A DNA stretch of 64,000 nucleotides from CAZAQK01 sp964535825 (GTDB lineage: Bacteria > Pseudomonadota > Alphaproteobacteria > Rickettsiales > SXRF01). Of the stretch, positions 49,957-58,343 are shown piece after piece. The DNA lies in contig CAZHUC010000001.1 of NCBI GenBank assembly GCA_964535825.1, positions 124,001 to 188,000 on the forward strand, in the 5' to 3' direction. The notes below the pieces were generated by a model. The model made no database searches. It had not been told where the DNA came from and worked only from the letters and a program-made list of their open reading frames with translations. The position numbers and the translations under genes were made by a program. Each line of letters starts with the position of its first letter. Within the stretch, counting starts at the first letter, position 1.

Positions 49957-50817
49957 TCAATTCATCCATTCTTTTACCCATGGATCATTTACTTCCAGCA
50001 TGAGTGATGCCTGATGCTCATGGCTATCAGTTTTACTTTGGTTGGTTGTGGCTTCGCTATGTTTGACGGTGATCAACCAGCGTGATGCTCTGTCGAACGG
50101 TATAACCGCTTTACCCTGAGCATCAGCCTGCACGGTCATCGGTTTTTCTCCGTGCTGTTTAGCCCGATACCCTTGAAATACCGCAGTCAACTCTGCACCC
50201 GCCAATGGTTTGCCCTGATAAAGCACCTGCACGGGCAAGCTACCACCCACATATAAATCATTAGGATGTGAAAGCGGTATAATTTCTAAGCTATGGCCTA
50301 CGGGCTTTATCCAGCTATTCGTCATTTCATGCAGAGTAATATAGCTTTTACTATGTTGAAAATACCCACCATGTACTTTAGCACCCAGTCGTTCTTTTTC
50401 AGTCAGTTCATCTTTTGCCTTTGCTACCCAGCTATCATCTGCCAACTTAGAGTAATACATGGGTTTACCCGTGCGGCTTATTGCCAGTGTATACGTACCT
50501 TTTTGGTTGGCTTCTGCTTCTACGACATGGCGAGTTTTACCGTTAAATGTGTGTGTAGGTTTTAGAGTAGAACCATCCGGTAACAGGTAGGTAAAACTAT
50601 ATTCAGAGGCGTCATCACCAAAGCTGCGATTGGTATCCGCATTGAAATATACATCGCCGCCGGAAAACTCAAATGTCAGCGTTTCTGATACTTTATCATC
50701 CATTGCTTTGGTTTTGGCGTAGTAGTAAAACTCGGCAGGTTCTATCCAGTAAAGATGCGCTAATGCCTGCTGCGGTACTAAAAAAATAATAATCAATGCG
50801 TATACAATATTTTTCAT
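49957..50817 (-). CDS. DUF4198 periplasmic protein (metal-uptake associated)
   Basis: 286 residues. Signal peptide MKNIVYALIIIFLVPQQALA, so the mature protein starts HLYWIEPAEFYYY; an N-terminal His followed by W-x-x-P is typical of DUF4198 and of the related NikM nickel proteins, where the free N-terminal His can bind metal. The rest is a two-domain beta fold with GGSLPVQVLYQGKPLAGAEL and GKAVIPFDRASRWLITVKH. Family members often accompany metal or siderophore uptake genes. It lies 17 bases downstream of the nicotianamine-synthase-like gene and shares its Fur-like site. Confidence 0.85.
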   Translation of the reverse strand: MKNIVYALIIIFLVPQQALAHLYWIEPAEFYYYAKTKAMDDKVSETLTFEFSGGDVYFNADTNRSFGDDASEYSFTYLLPDGSTLKPTHTFNGKTRHVVEAEANQKGTYTLAISRTGKPMYYSKLADDSWVAKAKDELTEKERLGAKVHGGYFQHSKSYITLHEMTNSWIKPVGHSLEIIPLSHPNDLYVGGSLPVQVLYQGKPLAGAELTAVFQGYRAKQHGEKPMTVQADAQGKAVIPFDRASRWLITVKHSEATTNQSKTDSHEHQASLMLEVNDPWVKEWMN

Positions 50818-50834
50818 AAATACCCTTTGCTGAT

Positions 50835-52721
50835 TTATCGGGAAAGGCCCTGCGTAGCTTCGGTATACTGCCGGCCAATCTGCCTATACGCCTCAATTAA
50901 TTCTTCTGAGGTTTTCGCGTCTTTTACCGTTTTGCCCTCTAAAAATCTGGTGTCCACATGAATACCTTTACTGGCCGCAAAACGCTCCAGCTCCTGTTTC
51001 ATTTGCCGCAATAATGCGGGGCCATGCCGGGTTAAATGGCCGTAATCGACCGTTCCTCCGTGCTGCGCCAGTTCTTCTTGCAGTTTCAGATCAAAGCTGG
51101 AGTCAGGCAGAAATACGATTTGCGGGTTTAGCATAGGCAGCGGACTGCGGTAATATATATGCGCGGTATTGACGTTATCATCGCTCAATAATGCGGTAAT
51201 GCTCACGGGGCTGGCGTGGCCTTCATCCTGCGCTGTATGTGGGTTACCATAGGGTATAGTATGACGTTTTGGCACAATGCTGCCATAATCATGGTAATGT
51301 GGACTTGAACCAATAATATCTTTATCTCCATCGTGGATCGGTTCATACAGCATGGAAGAAAGCCCACGAGCCGAACGCACCACCGCAACGGGTACGGGGT
51401 CTAGCTTATTTTCTTCCAAATTACGGATAATACTTTTCTTAATATCGTTAGGAATCAGGCTGGCAATATATAGGATATCAGTGGGGATATATTTTACATC
51501 TTCTTTCTCCCTTTCGGTGAGCTTATCTCCCACATAACGATAATGCGGTTTATTAGATATGAAGCGTTGTCCCCTATGAGTTACACGGTCAGCGTCATCA
51601 CGTGGGCCGCCATAATGCACCTGATTTCCGTGCTCAATATAAACGCTGACCGTGTCTTTATCCAACACGCCTAAAAACTCTAAATGGGTACGCAGTTTTT
51701 GTGAAAGTTCAACGGCTTCGGGGTCTACGTCAATGAGATTGACCTTGCAGCCTGTAACAATCTGATTCACAAAGCCTGTAAGTGGTAATGCCCCGCTACC
51801 AACGAAGGTCATGTACTTATCGTGTAAATCTTCAACACCAAAAAGTTGGGGGTTTTTGGCTTTTATCTGTTTGCCCGCATTAGATGTGCCATCGGGGTCG
51901 TTAGGCGGTAATGCAATCTTCTGCGCCATGTTTTGCATGGATTTAGGGTAGTTTCCGTGCCCCGCAGGGTTTTCAATCAAGAACTTTTCCCCATGGGCCA
52001 AATGTTCATAATTATGCGTGTAAGGGAAAGGTTTGAGCGTTTCATCAAGACGGCATAATTTACGTGCCCTTTTAATATCTGCGGCCAAATCACTATCTTT
52101 AGTATCAGCAGGAACGGCAAGTTCCATTTTTTCATCATCGCTGCGGCGCATTTTATAGCGTTTACCGGTACTGGATAAGTATTCTGCTACGCGGGATTCC
52201 GCTTTTTGCTTAATTTCCGCTACGGCCTCTTCTGACATCATCACCGTGCCATTGTCACGCTTCTCGATGCGTGCCAGCGCCGCCCTTGCATAGTGTTTTT
52301 CCATTTCACTTTCTGAATAGGCACTAACTAACGGGAGCTTGGCTAGCTTGGTTTTAATTACCGGATCACGACCTGCAATTTCAAAAAATTCTTTGACTAC
52401 GCCTTCTTTGTATGTGTCGATAGAAAGTCCTACCAGTTCAGACAATGCCTCATTGATTAGGGGGCACGGGTCTAACGCTCTTGCACCTGAAATATCTTCG
52501 CCCGTTTCTTCTTGTTTAAAAGTGGGTTCTGGCCCGCGTTTGGTCGTGCGCAAAAACTCCCCGCGCCATGCCTTATGTTTTTCGTATGCATCCCAACGTT
52601 TCTCGATACGATCATATATGCCGCCTTTGCCAAAGATTTTATCCACTAACTCCTGTGCGGTAAGGTTGCTTTTCTTACCGTGCTGGTATGGTTTTAGAAC
52701 GGGATTTGTCTTATCTAACAT
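50835..52721 (-). CDS. Nicotianamine synthase-like protein, large form
   Basis: 628 residues. The centre matches the SAM-dependent nicotianamine synthase / CntL fold: MTFVGSGALPLTGFVNQIV (about 304-322), then NLIDVDPEAVELSQKLRTHL, TDILYIASLIPNDIKKSII, and VAVVRSARGLSSMLYEPI (about 445-462), which mirrors V-V-R-S-A-H-G-x-x-x-F-L-Y-P in plant enzymes. Those enzymes join aminobutyrate units from SAM to make metal-binding molecules. Plant and staphylococcal enzymes have about 270-330 residues; here an extra N-terminal region of about 290 and a C-terminal region of about 160 are unfamiliar. No opine dehydrogenase (CntM) or transporter is adjacent. A Fur-like box precedes it and a DUF4198 gene follows. 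Confidence 0.7.
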   Translation of the reverse strand: MLDKTNPVLKPYQHGKKSNLTAQELVDKIFGKGGIYDRIEKRWDAYEKHKAWRGEFLRTTKRGPEPTFKQEETGEDISGARALDPCPLINEALSELVGLSIDTYKEGVVKEFFEIAGRDPVIKTKLAKLPLVSAYSESEMEKHYARAALARIEKRDNGTVMMSEEAVAEIKQKAESRVAEYLSSTGKRYKMRRSDDEKMELAVPADTKDSDLAADIKRARKLCRLDETLKPFPYTHNYEHLAHGEKFLIENPAGHGNYPKSMQNMAQKIALPPNDPDGTSNAGKQIKAKNPQLFGVEDLHDKYMTFVGSGALPLTGFVNQIVTGCKVNLIDVDPEAVELSQKLRTHLEFLGVLDKDTVSVYIEHGNQVHYGGPRDDADRVTHRGQRFISNKPHYRYVGDKLTEREKEDVKYIPTDILYIASLIPNDIKKSIIRNLEENKLDPVPVAVVRSARGLSSMLYEPIHDGDKDIIGSSPHYHDYGSIVPKRHTIPYGNPHTAQDEGHASPVSITALLSDDNVNTAHIYYRSPLPMLNPQIVFLPDSSFDLKLQEELAQHGGTVDYGHLTRHGPALLRQMKQELERFAASKGIHVDTRFLEGKTVKDAKTSEELIEAYRQIGRQYTEATQGLSR

Positions 52722-52761
52722 GAGGTAAATAACTGTAAAAATATATTAATGTGAACGAATA

Positions 52762-52776
52762 TAATAATCATTCGCA
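52762..52776. promoter_or_regulatory. Fur-box-like site upstream of the nicotianamine-synthase-like operon
   Basis: On the minus strand TGCGAAT-G-ATTATTA, a 7-1-7 layout sharing the left half and centre with the bfd site at 10580-10594. It lies 41-55 bases upstream of the start at 52721. Confidence 0.5.
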
Positions 52777-52811
52777 ACTAATGCTGCAATCATTTGTTTT
52801 TGATAGTTTTG

Positions 52812-53993
52812 TTACAGGTAAGAAAGCACTGGATGGCTGTTTTTACCCTTTAAACGCACTAAATAGCGCATTGCAGGATACATTATTACAATCGTTACCA
52901 TAGCCAACCCCCAAACAGTAAAAATACTATCCAGGCTGTATTTTGCCGGAAGCGCCTCATTTAATGGCTTTCCATGCCAATTATAGTCATTTGCCATTGC
53001 GGTCGTTCGATAGGCCAAATGCAGTACATATAGGTGTAGCACATAATAGAAAAACGGCACTTTTCCGAAAATAATAGTGAAATTGAACCACCATCCCTGC
53101 CATTTTTCACTTAGGGCCAGAATGATTAGGGCTGGCCCTAATGTCATAAGCAGAAACTGCAATGACGGTGGGTATTTTGTTACGTTGAAAAAAGACATTG
53201 CAGCCAGCATCCCACCTGTAGAATCATCATAAAGATTTGCTTCGCCATACATATTGCTAAAGCGTAAAACAATAAAAGCCAGAATAGACAGCATGCCCAG
53301 CCCGTAGAAAATGTTGGCTCGTATGTTTGGGTCAAAACTTTTTTGATATAACCTGCCAGCTGCATACCCCAGCGCAATAACGCCTACCCACGGCAGTGCA
53401 GGGTATGACGTTCTAAGCGATATGCTTTCGGTAATGGTCAACACCTTACGGTCATACAAAAAGGCCCAGACAATACCTACCGCCGTATTAGTATCTGCCT
53501 CGATTCCTTGCAGAAGATTATGTCCAAACACAATAACCAGCCCAATACTCAGCAATATGGGCACAGGTAACCAAAGCAAGCCACTAAGAGAAATCATGCT
53601 GAAGCCGATTGCCCAGATAACTTGAAAATACAGCATGGAAGGCGGAAAACTAAACGTCCATGCAAAATTGATGAGTGTAGCTTCCAACAAAATGAGCAAA
53701 AGTCCGCGCTTGAATAAATAGCGCGAGACATCGGCCTTGCTCCGCCCCGCTTTTTGGCCATAAAGATAAGCAGAAACACCCGTAAGTAACACAAACACAG
53801 GCGCACAGATATGCGTAAGCCAGCGGGAGAAAAACACTTCCGGCGGCAAACCATCCAGCTGCATTGGATCAGGCAGAGGTTGTGCCATAAAGAAAAATTC
53901 ACGCACATGATCTAGCGTCATAATCAACATGACAAGACCACGAAGATAATCAATTGATTGGATACGGTACGATTCTGTAATTTGCTTACTCAT
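52812..53993 (-). CDS. DUF1624 / heparan-alpha-glucosaminide acetyltransferase-like membrane protein
   Basis: About 393 residues with ten membrane helices. The start IQSIDYLRGLVMLIMTLDHV with R-E-F-F next is the DUF1624 mark (D-x-x-R-G-x-x-x-x-x-M-x-x-D-H). Related proteins are membrane acyltransferases; the substrate is unknown. The ATG at 53993 is preferred to a GTG at 54002. It lies upstream of the Fur-like site, so it is probably a separate unit. Confidence 0.85.
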   Translation of the reverse strand: MSKQITESYRIQSIDYLRGLVMLIMTLDHVREFFFMAQPLPDPMQLDGLPPEVFFSRWLTHICAPVFVLLTGVSAYLYGQKAGRSKADVSRYLFKRGLLLILLEATLINFAWTFSFPPSMLYFQVIWAIGFSMISLSGLLWLPVPILLSIGLVIVFGHNLLQGIEADTNTAVGIVWAFLYDRKVLTITESISLRTSYPALPWVGVIALGYAAGRLYQKSFDPNIRANIFYGLGMLSILAFIVLRFSNMYGEANLYDDSTGGMLAAMSFFNVTKYPPSLQFLLMTLGPALIILALSEKWQGWWFNFTIIFGKVPFFYYVLHLYVLHLAYRTTAMANDYNWHGKPLNEALPAKYSLDSIFTVWGLAMVTIVIMYPAMRYLVRLKGKNSHPVLSYL

Positions 53994-54168
53994 GCAATTC
54001 ACATAATTTCTCTTAAACTGAACTACAAGTAAATAAACAGATCATGCTACACAAAACTCTTTTTTGTAGATACTGCACAGATGATGACAGAGCTATGATT
54101 TCCTGATAATAGTTAGTTCACAACGTGTCTAATACATCACGCCACTATGCTGAAAAGAATTACTTGAC

Positions 54169-54202
54169 TATACCCCAATGGGTATATACCCATGGGGGTA
54201 TA
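54169..54202 (+). promoter_or_regulatory. 34-bp palindromic operator, CsoR/RcnR-like, over the promoter of the DUF4396 gene
   Basis: Two arms, TACCCCAATGGGTAT (54171-54185) and ATACCCATGGGGGTA (54186-54200), are inverted copies with a single mismatch, and the pairing extends 2 bases on each side. Each arm itself holds ACCC/GGGT. G-tract palindromes flanked by TA are the mark of DUF156 (CsoR/RcnR/FrmR) operators. A TTGACT starts at 54164 and a TATAAT lies at 54199-54204, so a bound protein would cover the promoter. No DUF156 gene is in the window. Confidence 0.6.
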
Positions 54203-54222
54203 ATCATCAGGAGTAATGTCTT

Positions 54223-54717
54223 ATGAAAAATACACATACAAATTGCTGCCCTTCAAAAGATGGTGCAGTTACGCATGAGGCACATGCAGAGCATAGCCTC
54301 ACAAAAATTTCCGCGCAGGTGACCATGCATTGCTTAACGGGATGCGTGATAGGTGAGGCGGCAGGTCTTGCCATCGGTGTGCATTTCGGATTGGGCATGT
54401 GGCCAACCATGATATTGGCGACCGTGCTGGCATATATCGCAGGATTCAGCCTTGCCATTCCCCCTATCATGAAGCGGCAAGGACTTACATTAAAGCAAGC
54501 CTTTCGTGCCATCTGGCTGGGTGAGGCCATTTCTATAGGAGTTATGGAAGTGGTAATGAATGGTGTGGATTATTGGGCAGGTGGTGTTGGTGCTACATCT
54601 CTTGCCAGCCCGATATTTTATATCGGCCTGGCAGTGGCCATCCCTGCTGGCTTCCTTGCCGCATGGCCAGTGAATTACTGGTTGCTTACTAAAGAAATCA
54701 AAGGGAAATGCCACTGA
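54223..54717 (+). CDS. DUF4396 family membrane protein
   Basis: 164 residues with a Cys/His-rich start (NCCPSKDGAVTHEAHAEHS) and four membrane helices, the first beginning TMHCLTGCVIGEAAGLAIGV, which is the family mark. Function is unknown; the metal-type operator upstream and the C/H-rich ends (including GKCH at the C-terminus) suggest a role with copper or another metal. CAGGAG lies 12 bases before the ATG. Confidence 0.85.
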   Translation: MKNTHTNCCPSKDGAVTHEAHAEHSLTKISAQVTMHCLTGCVIGEAAGLAIGVHFGLGMWPTMILATVLAYIAGFSLAIPPIMKRQGLTLKQAFRAIWLGEAISIGVMEVVMNGVDYWAGGVGATSLASPIFYIGLAVAIPAGFLAAWPVNYWLLTKEIKGKCH

Positions 54718-54724
54718 TAATCCC

Positions 54725-55591
54725 TTATTGGCGCAAGAAAAGCCGTGATAGCGCGTAATTACGTAGGTCTTCGTGCATGAAGTGATAGGTCTCGCCTATA
54801 TTCGTATCTTGCGGCGTGGCCGGCATGGCAGAGAGGTCTTTGTGTTGTTTTAGTAGGTCGCAAAGTGCCTGCGCGCGTATCACCGGATCGATGAATGCAA
54901 ACACAGCGCGGTATAGTATCTTGTTATCGTTTGAGGTGCGGTCAAAGGTGAGCATCTCCTGCTCTTTGGCAAATAATAGGTCGCCGGTATCGATACCTTT
55001 TTCCATATAGAATCCGCTAACGCCGAATTTTTTGCGCAGCAATACCGACCACAGCAAACCATCCGCCCCGCGCACATACGGTAAGTAGCCAGGATGAACA
55101 TGGATAATGCGTATCCCGGGGATAGAAAGCAATGCAGCAGGCATGATGCCGCCGCCTGTATAGAGCACTGCGCCTTTCATGTTGCCTGCCACCCACTCGG
55201 CTAGCGCCGGGTCTTTCAGCGAGCCATTGAAAGGCAGAGTGATTACTTCCTGCGCCACACTACGCCAGTTAAAGGGGCGCAGCATATTTTTATAGAAACC
55301 ATCCGGTAGGTTGTATGCGCGTGTCATGGTCTGTGTAATGCTCTCGAATAGCTGCGTATGGCGCATGGCGATCTGGTTCGGCCAGTGGTTCATGCGCATG
55401 CCCAGAAGTTTCAACCCTAACTTTGCACGCATGGATCTGGGAAGGAAGCCAGCAACCGGTTTGCCGCTGGCAACATCCATATAAGGAGCGAGCAGCACCA
55501 GACGGTTCACCGTGATGCCGCAATATTTCAACATCAGGAGATAGGCGCGAAGCTGTGGGCCTTCATAGCCAAGTACGCTTAGCATGGGCAC
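54725..55591 (-). CDS. Formyltransferase-like protein (methionyl-tRNA/sugar formyltransferase fold)
   Basis: 288 residues. The core HVHPGYLPYVRGADGLLWSV then EKGIDTGDLLF follows the formyltransferase pattern N-x-H-P-S-L-L-P-x-x-R-G and D-T-G-D. The catalytic Asn two positions before the first conserved His is His here (IIHVHPG), so the active site may differ or the enzyme may not use formyl-tetrahydrofolate. It could modify a sugar of the surface polymer. The start is GTG 55591 or ATG 55585; it overlaps the small gene upstream by up to 13 bases. Last gene of the phosphoramidate-like operon. Confidence 0.75.
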   Translation of the reverse strand: MPMLSVLGYEGPQLRAYLLMLKYCGITVNRLVLLAPYMDVASGKPVAGFLPRSMRAKLGLKLLGMRMNHWPNQIAMRHTQLFESITQTMTRAYNLPDGFYKNMLRPFNWRSVAQEVITLPFNGSLKDPALAEWVAGNMKGAVLYTGGGIMPAALLSIPGIRIIHVHPGYLPYVRGADGLLWSVLLRKKFGVSGFYMEKGIDTGDLLFAKEQEMLTFDRTSNDNKILYRAVFAFIDPVIRAQALCDLLKQHKDLSAMPATPQDTNIGETYHFMHEDLRNYALSRLFLRQ

Positions 55592-55824
55592 ACCATGGCG
55601 AAGGCTGCTTCAATGCGCTGACGCTGGGGTTCGCCAAGGGTGGGGCACAGATCGCGCAGGTTAAGCATGGTGTTGAGGTATTTGGCTTTCCTTTCGGCAT
55701 CAGCGGCTTCGAACTGGCTATACAGCGTATCAAAAAAGTTATCTGCTTCGTTTACCGGAAAAGGCAATGTGCGCTTGATATCTATGTACCGGCAGAAGCT
55801 ATGTAGGCTTTTGCTGTCCATCAC
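55579..55824 (-). CDS. Small hypothetical protein in the phosphoramidate-like operon
   Basis: 81 residues, mostly helical and charged (YIDIKRTLPFPVNEADNFFD, ERKAKYLNTMLNLRDLCPTL), with no signal peptide. Overlaps the glycerophosphotransferase-like gene by 4 bases (ATGA) and the next gene by about 13, so it is translated with them. Not recognised. Confidence 0.65.
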   Translation of the reverse strand: MMDSKSLHSFCRYIDIKRTLPFPVNEADNFFDTLYSQFEAADAERKAKYLNTMLNLRDLCPTLGEPQRQRIEAAFAMVCPC

Positions 55825-56954
55825 GATGCCTTGCGCTCATTCACTAGCATTAATATCTCATCACAGGCAACTTTGGCGCTATTGCCAAGATTAAACACGG
55901 TTTGATCCAGTACCTGCTTGATCTGTTCTTCCCATGCGGCGCGGTTATCCATGAGATTCCTGATGGTATCCACTGCTTTCCTTGGTTCTTGCGTTGATAT
56001 CACAATACCAATTTTATCGCGGATGCTGAGCATAATGGGCGTGCTGGCAATTTTTTCATAGTCTGGATTATTGACCTTGCGCGCTGTATCCATGAACACA
56101 ACGGGCCGTTTTCTACAGAATGCATATTCCAGCGCAGCACCCGACCAGTCACTTATCATCACATCGGCTTTCATCAGGGATGCGTCTGAAACAATATCAT
56201 TATCCATTACCAGTGTTGGGAATGCGTGCGTGAGAGCATGTATCTTTTCTACTGCCAGCTCATAAGTGCGTGGATGCGGGCGAAGTATGACCTGAAATCC
56301 TTGCTCCAACAGTGAAGCGATGAGAGGCTGGGCAAAGCCACCTTCGATCAATCCCTGATTGCCCCAGCTCGGCGCGACCAACACACATGGCGTTTTTTCT
56401 GAGTTATCGATCTTGGCTGCTTGTTTAAGCAGTGCATCCAGACGTGCGTAGCCATGGACTATCTTCTTGCGTGCTGGCAGGCTGTACACGCTTTCCTCAT
56501 CTTTTAATTCATCGATATGATGTGGCCCTGCACAGAATATGGCATCGAATGCAGCAAAGGCATGCTGCCTGTAGACCATGTGATGAGAAACCAGCGAATG
56601 ATGGATGTAAATATATAGAGGATTGAAACGTGACCTTTTGATCTCGGTGTAATTCAGCCCCGGAGTGGTGGTGATAAGTGCGCCGCAGCGCATGGCGGCA
56701 AACGTAAAAATACGGATAGAGCCCTTGCCGATATAAAAACGCAGCCAGTTAGGATTTTCTATCGCAAGCCCCGGATCATCTTTGCGCGAGCTCAGCCAGC
56801 AGATGGTATGGCCACGAGCAAGAAACTCCTGAGCGATCGGGCCAAGGTGCGGCCAGCCGGAAGGGCCTTCCGAGAAGAATACGATCCGCCGTTGCTCTTC
56901 CGGCAGCTTCTGGAAGCGCCGCATGTTCTTTGTTTGTAATAGTATATCACGCAT
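55821..56954 (-). CDS. CDP-glycerol glycerophosphotransferase family (TagB/TagF-like) protein
   Basis: 377 residues from the ATG at 56954, which overlaps the previous stop by 8 bases; a longer frame to 57044 would overlap by 98. The family marks are the donor-site motif VILRPHPRTYE and MISDWSGAALEYAFCRKRPV, with PSWGNQGLIEGG earlier. Known members transfer glycerol- or ribitol-phosphate from a CDP carrier. Because the genes just upstream appear to make a CDP-linked phosphoramidate, this enzyme is a candidate for transferring phosphoramidate to a glycan; that is inference. Confidence 0.8.
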   Translation of the reverse strand: MRDILLQTKNMRRFQKLPEEQRRIVFFSEGPSGWPHLGPIAQEFLARGHTICWLSSRKDDPGLAIENPNWLRFYIGKGSIRIFTFAAMRCGALITTTPGLNYTEIKRSRFNPLYIYIHHSLVSHHMVYRQHAFAAFDAIFCAGPHHIDELKDEESVYSLPARKKIVHGYARLDALLKQAAKIDNSEKTPCVLVAPSWGNQGLIEGGFAQPLIASLLEQGFQVILRPHPRTYELAVEKIHALTHAFPTLVMDNDIVSDASLMKADVMISDWSGAALEYAFCRKRPVVFMDTARKVNNPDYEKIASTPIMLSIRDKIGIVISTQEPRKAVDTIRNLMDNRAAWEEQIKQVLDQTVFNLGNSAKVACDEILMLVNERKAS

Positions 56955-57723
56955 GTAGGCCCAGGATCTTGGTAAGAGAACCATCCCTGATTGCTGCTTC
57001 ATAACGAGTAATGTCTTCCAGTGTATCCACCTCCAGCCAGCCACCTGTGACCAGCACAGCTTTGATCGGATTCACATTATCTATGATATGCTGGAGAAAA
57101 TCAGTCATGAAAATGTCTTTGCGGGCTTTGCCAGTATCCAGTACGGCTGGAAGGTTGCAGTATGCCTCAAGAAAGCGCGGCTGCGCCTGCTTCGATACGC
57201 GGGTGATGCCCATATACTGGCCTTCAATATCGCTCAGGCTTTTAGGCTTCTTGCCTAATTCAATAATAAAGCCCTTGCTGTCCAGCTTCATCGTTTCGGC
57301 ATCCGACAGCGCGTTCTCCATGCGGAAATCCCAGAGAGCCTGCCAGTGCTTGTCAACGGTGGTGGAAATATCATCGGCGGCCTGCAAGATGGCGTTGATG
57401 ATGGTTGGTTCATAAACAATATCACTGTAGCAAATGAGCATATCATCTGTGCCATCGAACTCTTTGGCGGCGCAGAACAGCGTTTCCACCATGTTGGAAT
57501 TATCAAAATCCGGGTTGGTATAAAAACGTGTGCCTTTATCTTTCAACTGATCAGCACACCAGCCACCAATGATGACAATATCTTTGATACCGCAGCGCTT
57601 CAGCACTTCTATCTGCCGGTCGAGCAGCGTTCTGCCAGCCAGTTCTACCAGGCATTTAGGGCGGGTATCGGTGAGTGGACGCAGGCGTTTGCCTTGCCCT
57701 GCCGCGAGGATGATAGCTTTCAT
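56947..57723 (-). CDS. CTP:phosphoglutamine cytidylyltransferase-like nucleotidyltransferase
   Basis: 258 residues, NTP-transferase fold: signature AIILAAGQGKRLRPLTDTRP, K-C-L-V-E-L, then FDNSNMVETLF and CYSDIVYEP with the metal-binding Asp. This is the LicC/Cj1416 type. In Campylobacter Cj1416 joins CTP and amide-phosphorylated glutamine. The gene overlaps the amidohydrolase gene by 4 bases and follows the kinase-like gene, the same set as Cj1416-Cj1418. A choline-phosphate or sugar cytidylyltransferase is the alternative, but the two partners argue for the phosphoramidate route. Confidence 0.75.
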   Translation of the reverse strand: MKAIILAAGQGKRLRPLTDTRPKCLVELAGRTLLDRQIEVLKRCGIKDIVIIGGWCADQLKDKGTRFYTNPDFDNSNMVETLFCAAKEFDGTDDMLICYSDIVYEPTIINAILQAADDISTTVDKHWQALWDFRMENALSDAETMKLDSKGFIIELGKKPKSLSDIEGQYMGITRVSKQAQPRFLEAYCNLPAVLDTGKARKDIFMTDFLQHIIDNVNPIKAVLVTGGWLEVDTLEDITRYEAAIRDGSLTKILGLHA

Positions 57724-58343
57724 AATGCCTGCTTCAGGAAGTCCTTCAGGAATGGATCAGCGGGATGCTTATCAGTTGATTCGCGCTCAGGATGCCACAT
57801 TATTCCCAGAATTGGCAAAGAGATATGCTTCATGGCCTCAATATGTCCTGATGCGTCAACTGCCAGCGGCTGCATTTCTTTTGATAGACCTTGAGGCTCT
57901 ATGCCCCAGTTATGGTAGCTGTTCACTTCAATATGCTTACCCAGAGGACTGAAATCTACCATATGGCGCGTGCCAGCATGGTTCTCTACATGTGCGAGCG
58001 TGCCACCAAAATACATATTAAGCATTTGCATGCCCCGGCATATACCGAGTATCGGGCGTTTGTTCCGCACTGCCCAGTCGATCACCACACGCTCTCCGGC
58101 ATCACGCTCTGGAGCTGCATTCTGTGCCTGCGGTAGAGAGGCGATATCATTGCCGCCAGATAATATCACTACATCAGGCTTCATGTCTGAAAGCTGCGTT
58201 TGCAATAAGGCAGGCGTGTAAGTGAGTGGCAGGAGTGATGTGTTCAGGTCTGCAAGCCAGCTGCCCCATTGCGAGGCAACGGCCTCGAACCGTTCTCCAT
58301 GTTCGGATATATTGACGCGCGGGGTAATGGCGATGCTTTTCAT
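57720..58343 (-). CDS. Gamma-glutamyl-CDP-amidate hydrolase-like class I amidotransferase
   Basis: 207 residues of the peptidase C26 / gamma-glutamyl hydrolase family: nucleophile Cys in ILGICRGMQMLN, oxyanion segment LSGGNDIASLPQ, and His-x-Glu in IMWHPERES. It would cut glutamate from a gamma-glutamyl-linked product; in Campylobacter Cj1417 releases cytidine diphosphoramidate this way. It overlaps both neighbours by 4 bases. Confidence 0.8.
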   Translation of the reverse strand: MKSIAITPRVNISEHGERFEAVASQWGSWLADLNTSLLPLTYTPALLQTQLSDMKPDVVILSGGNDIASLPQAQNAAPERDAGERVVIDWAVRNKRPILGICRGMQMLNMYFGGTLAHVENHAGTRHMVDFSPLGKHIEVNSYHNWGIEPQGLSKEMQPLAVDASGHIEAMKHISLPILGIMWHPERESTDKHPADPFLKDFLKQAL

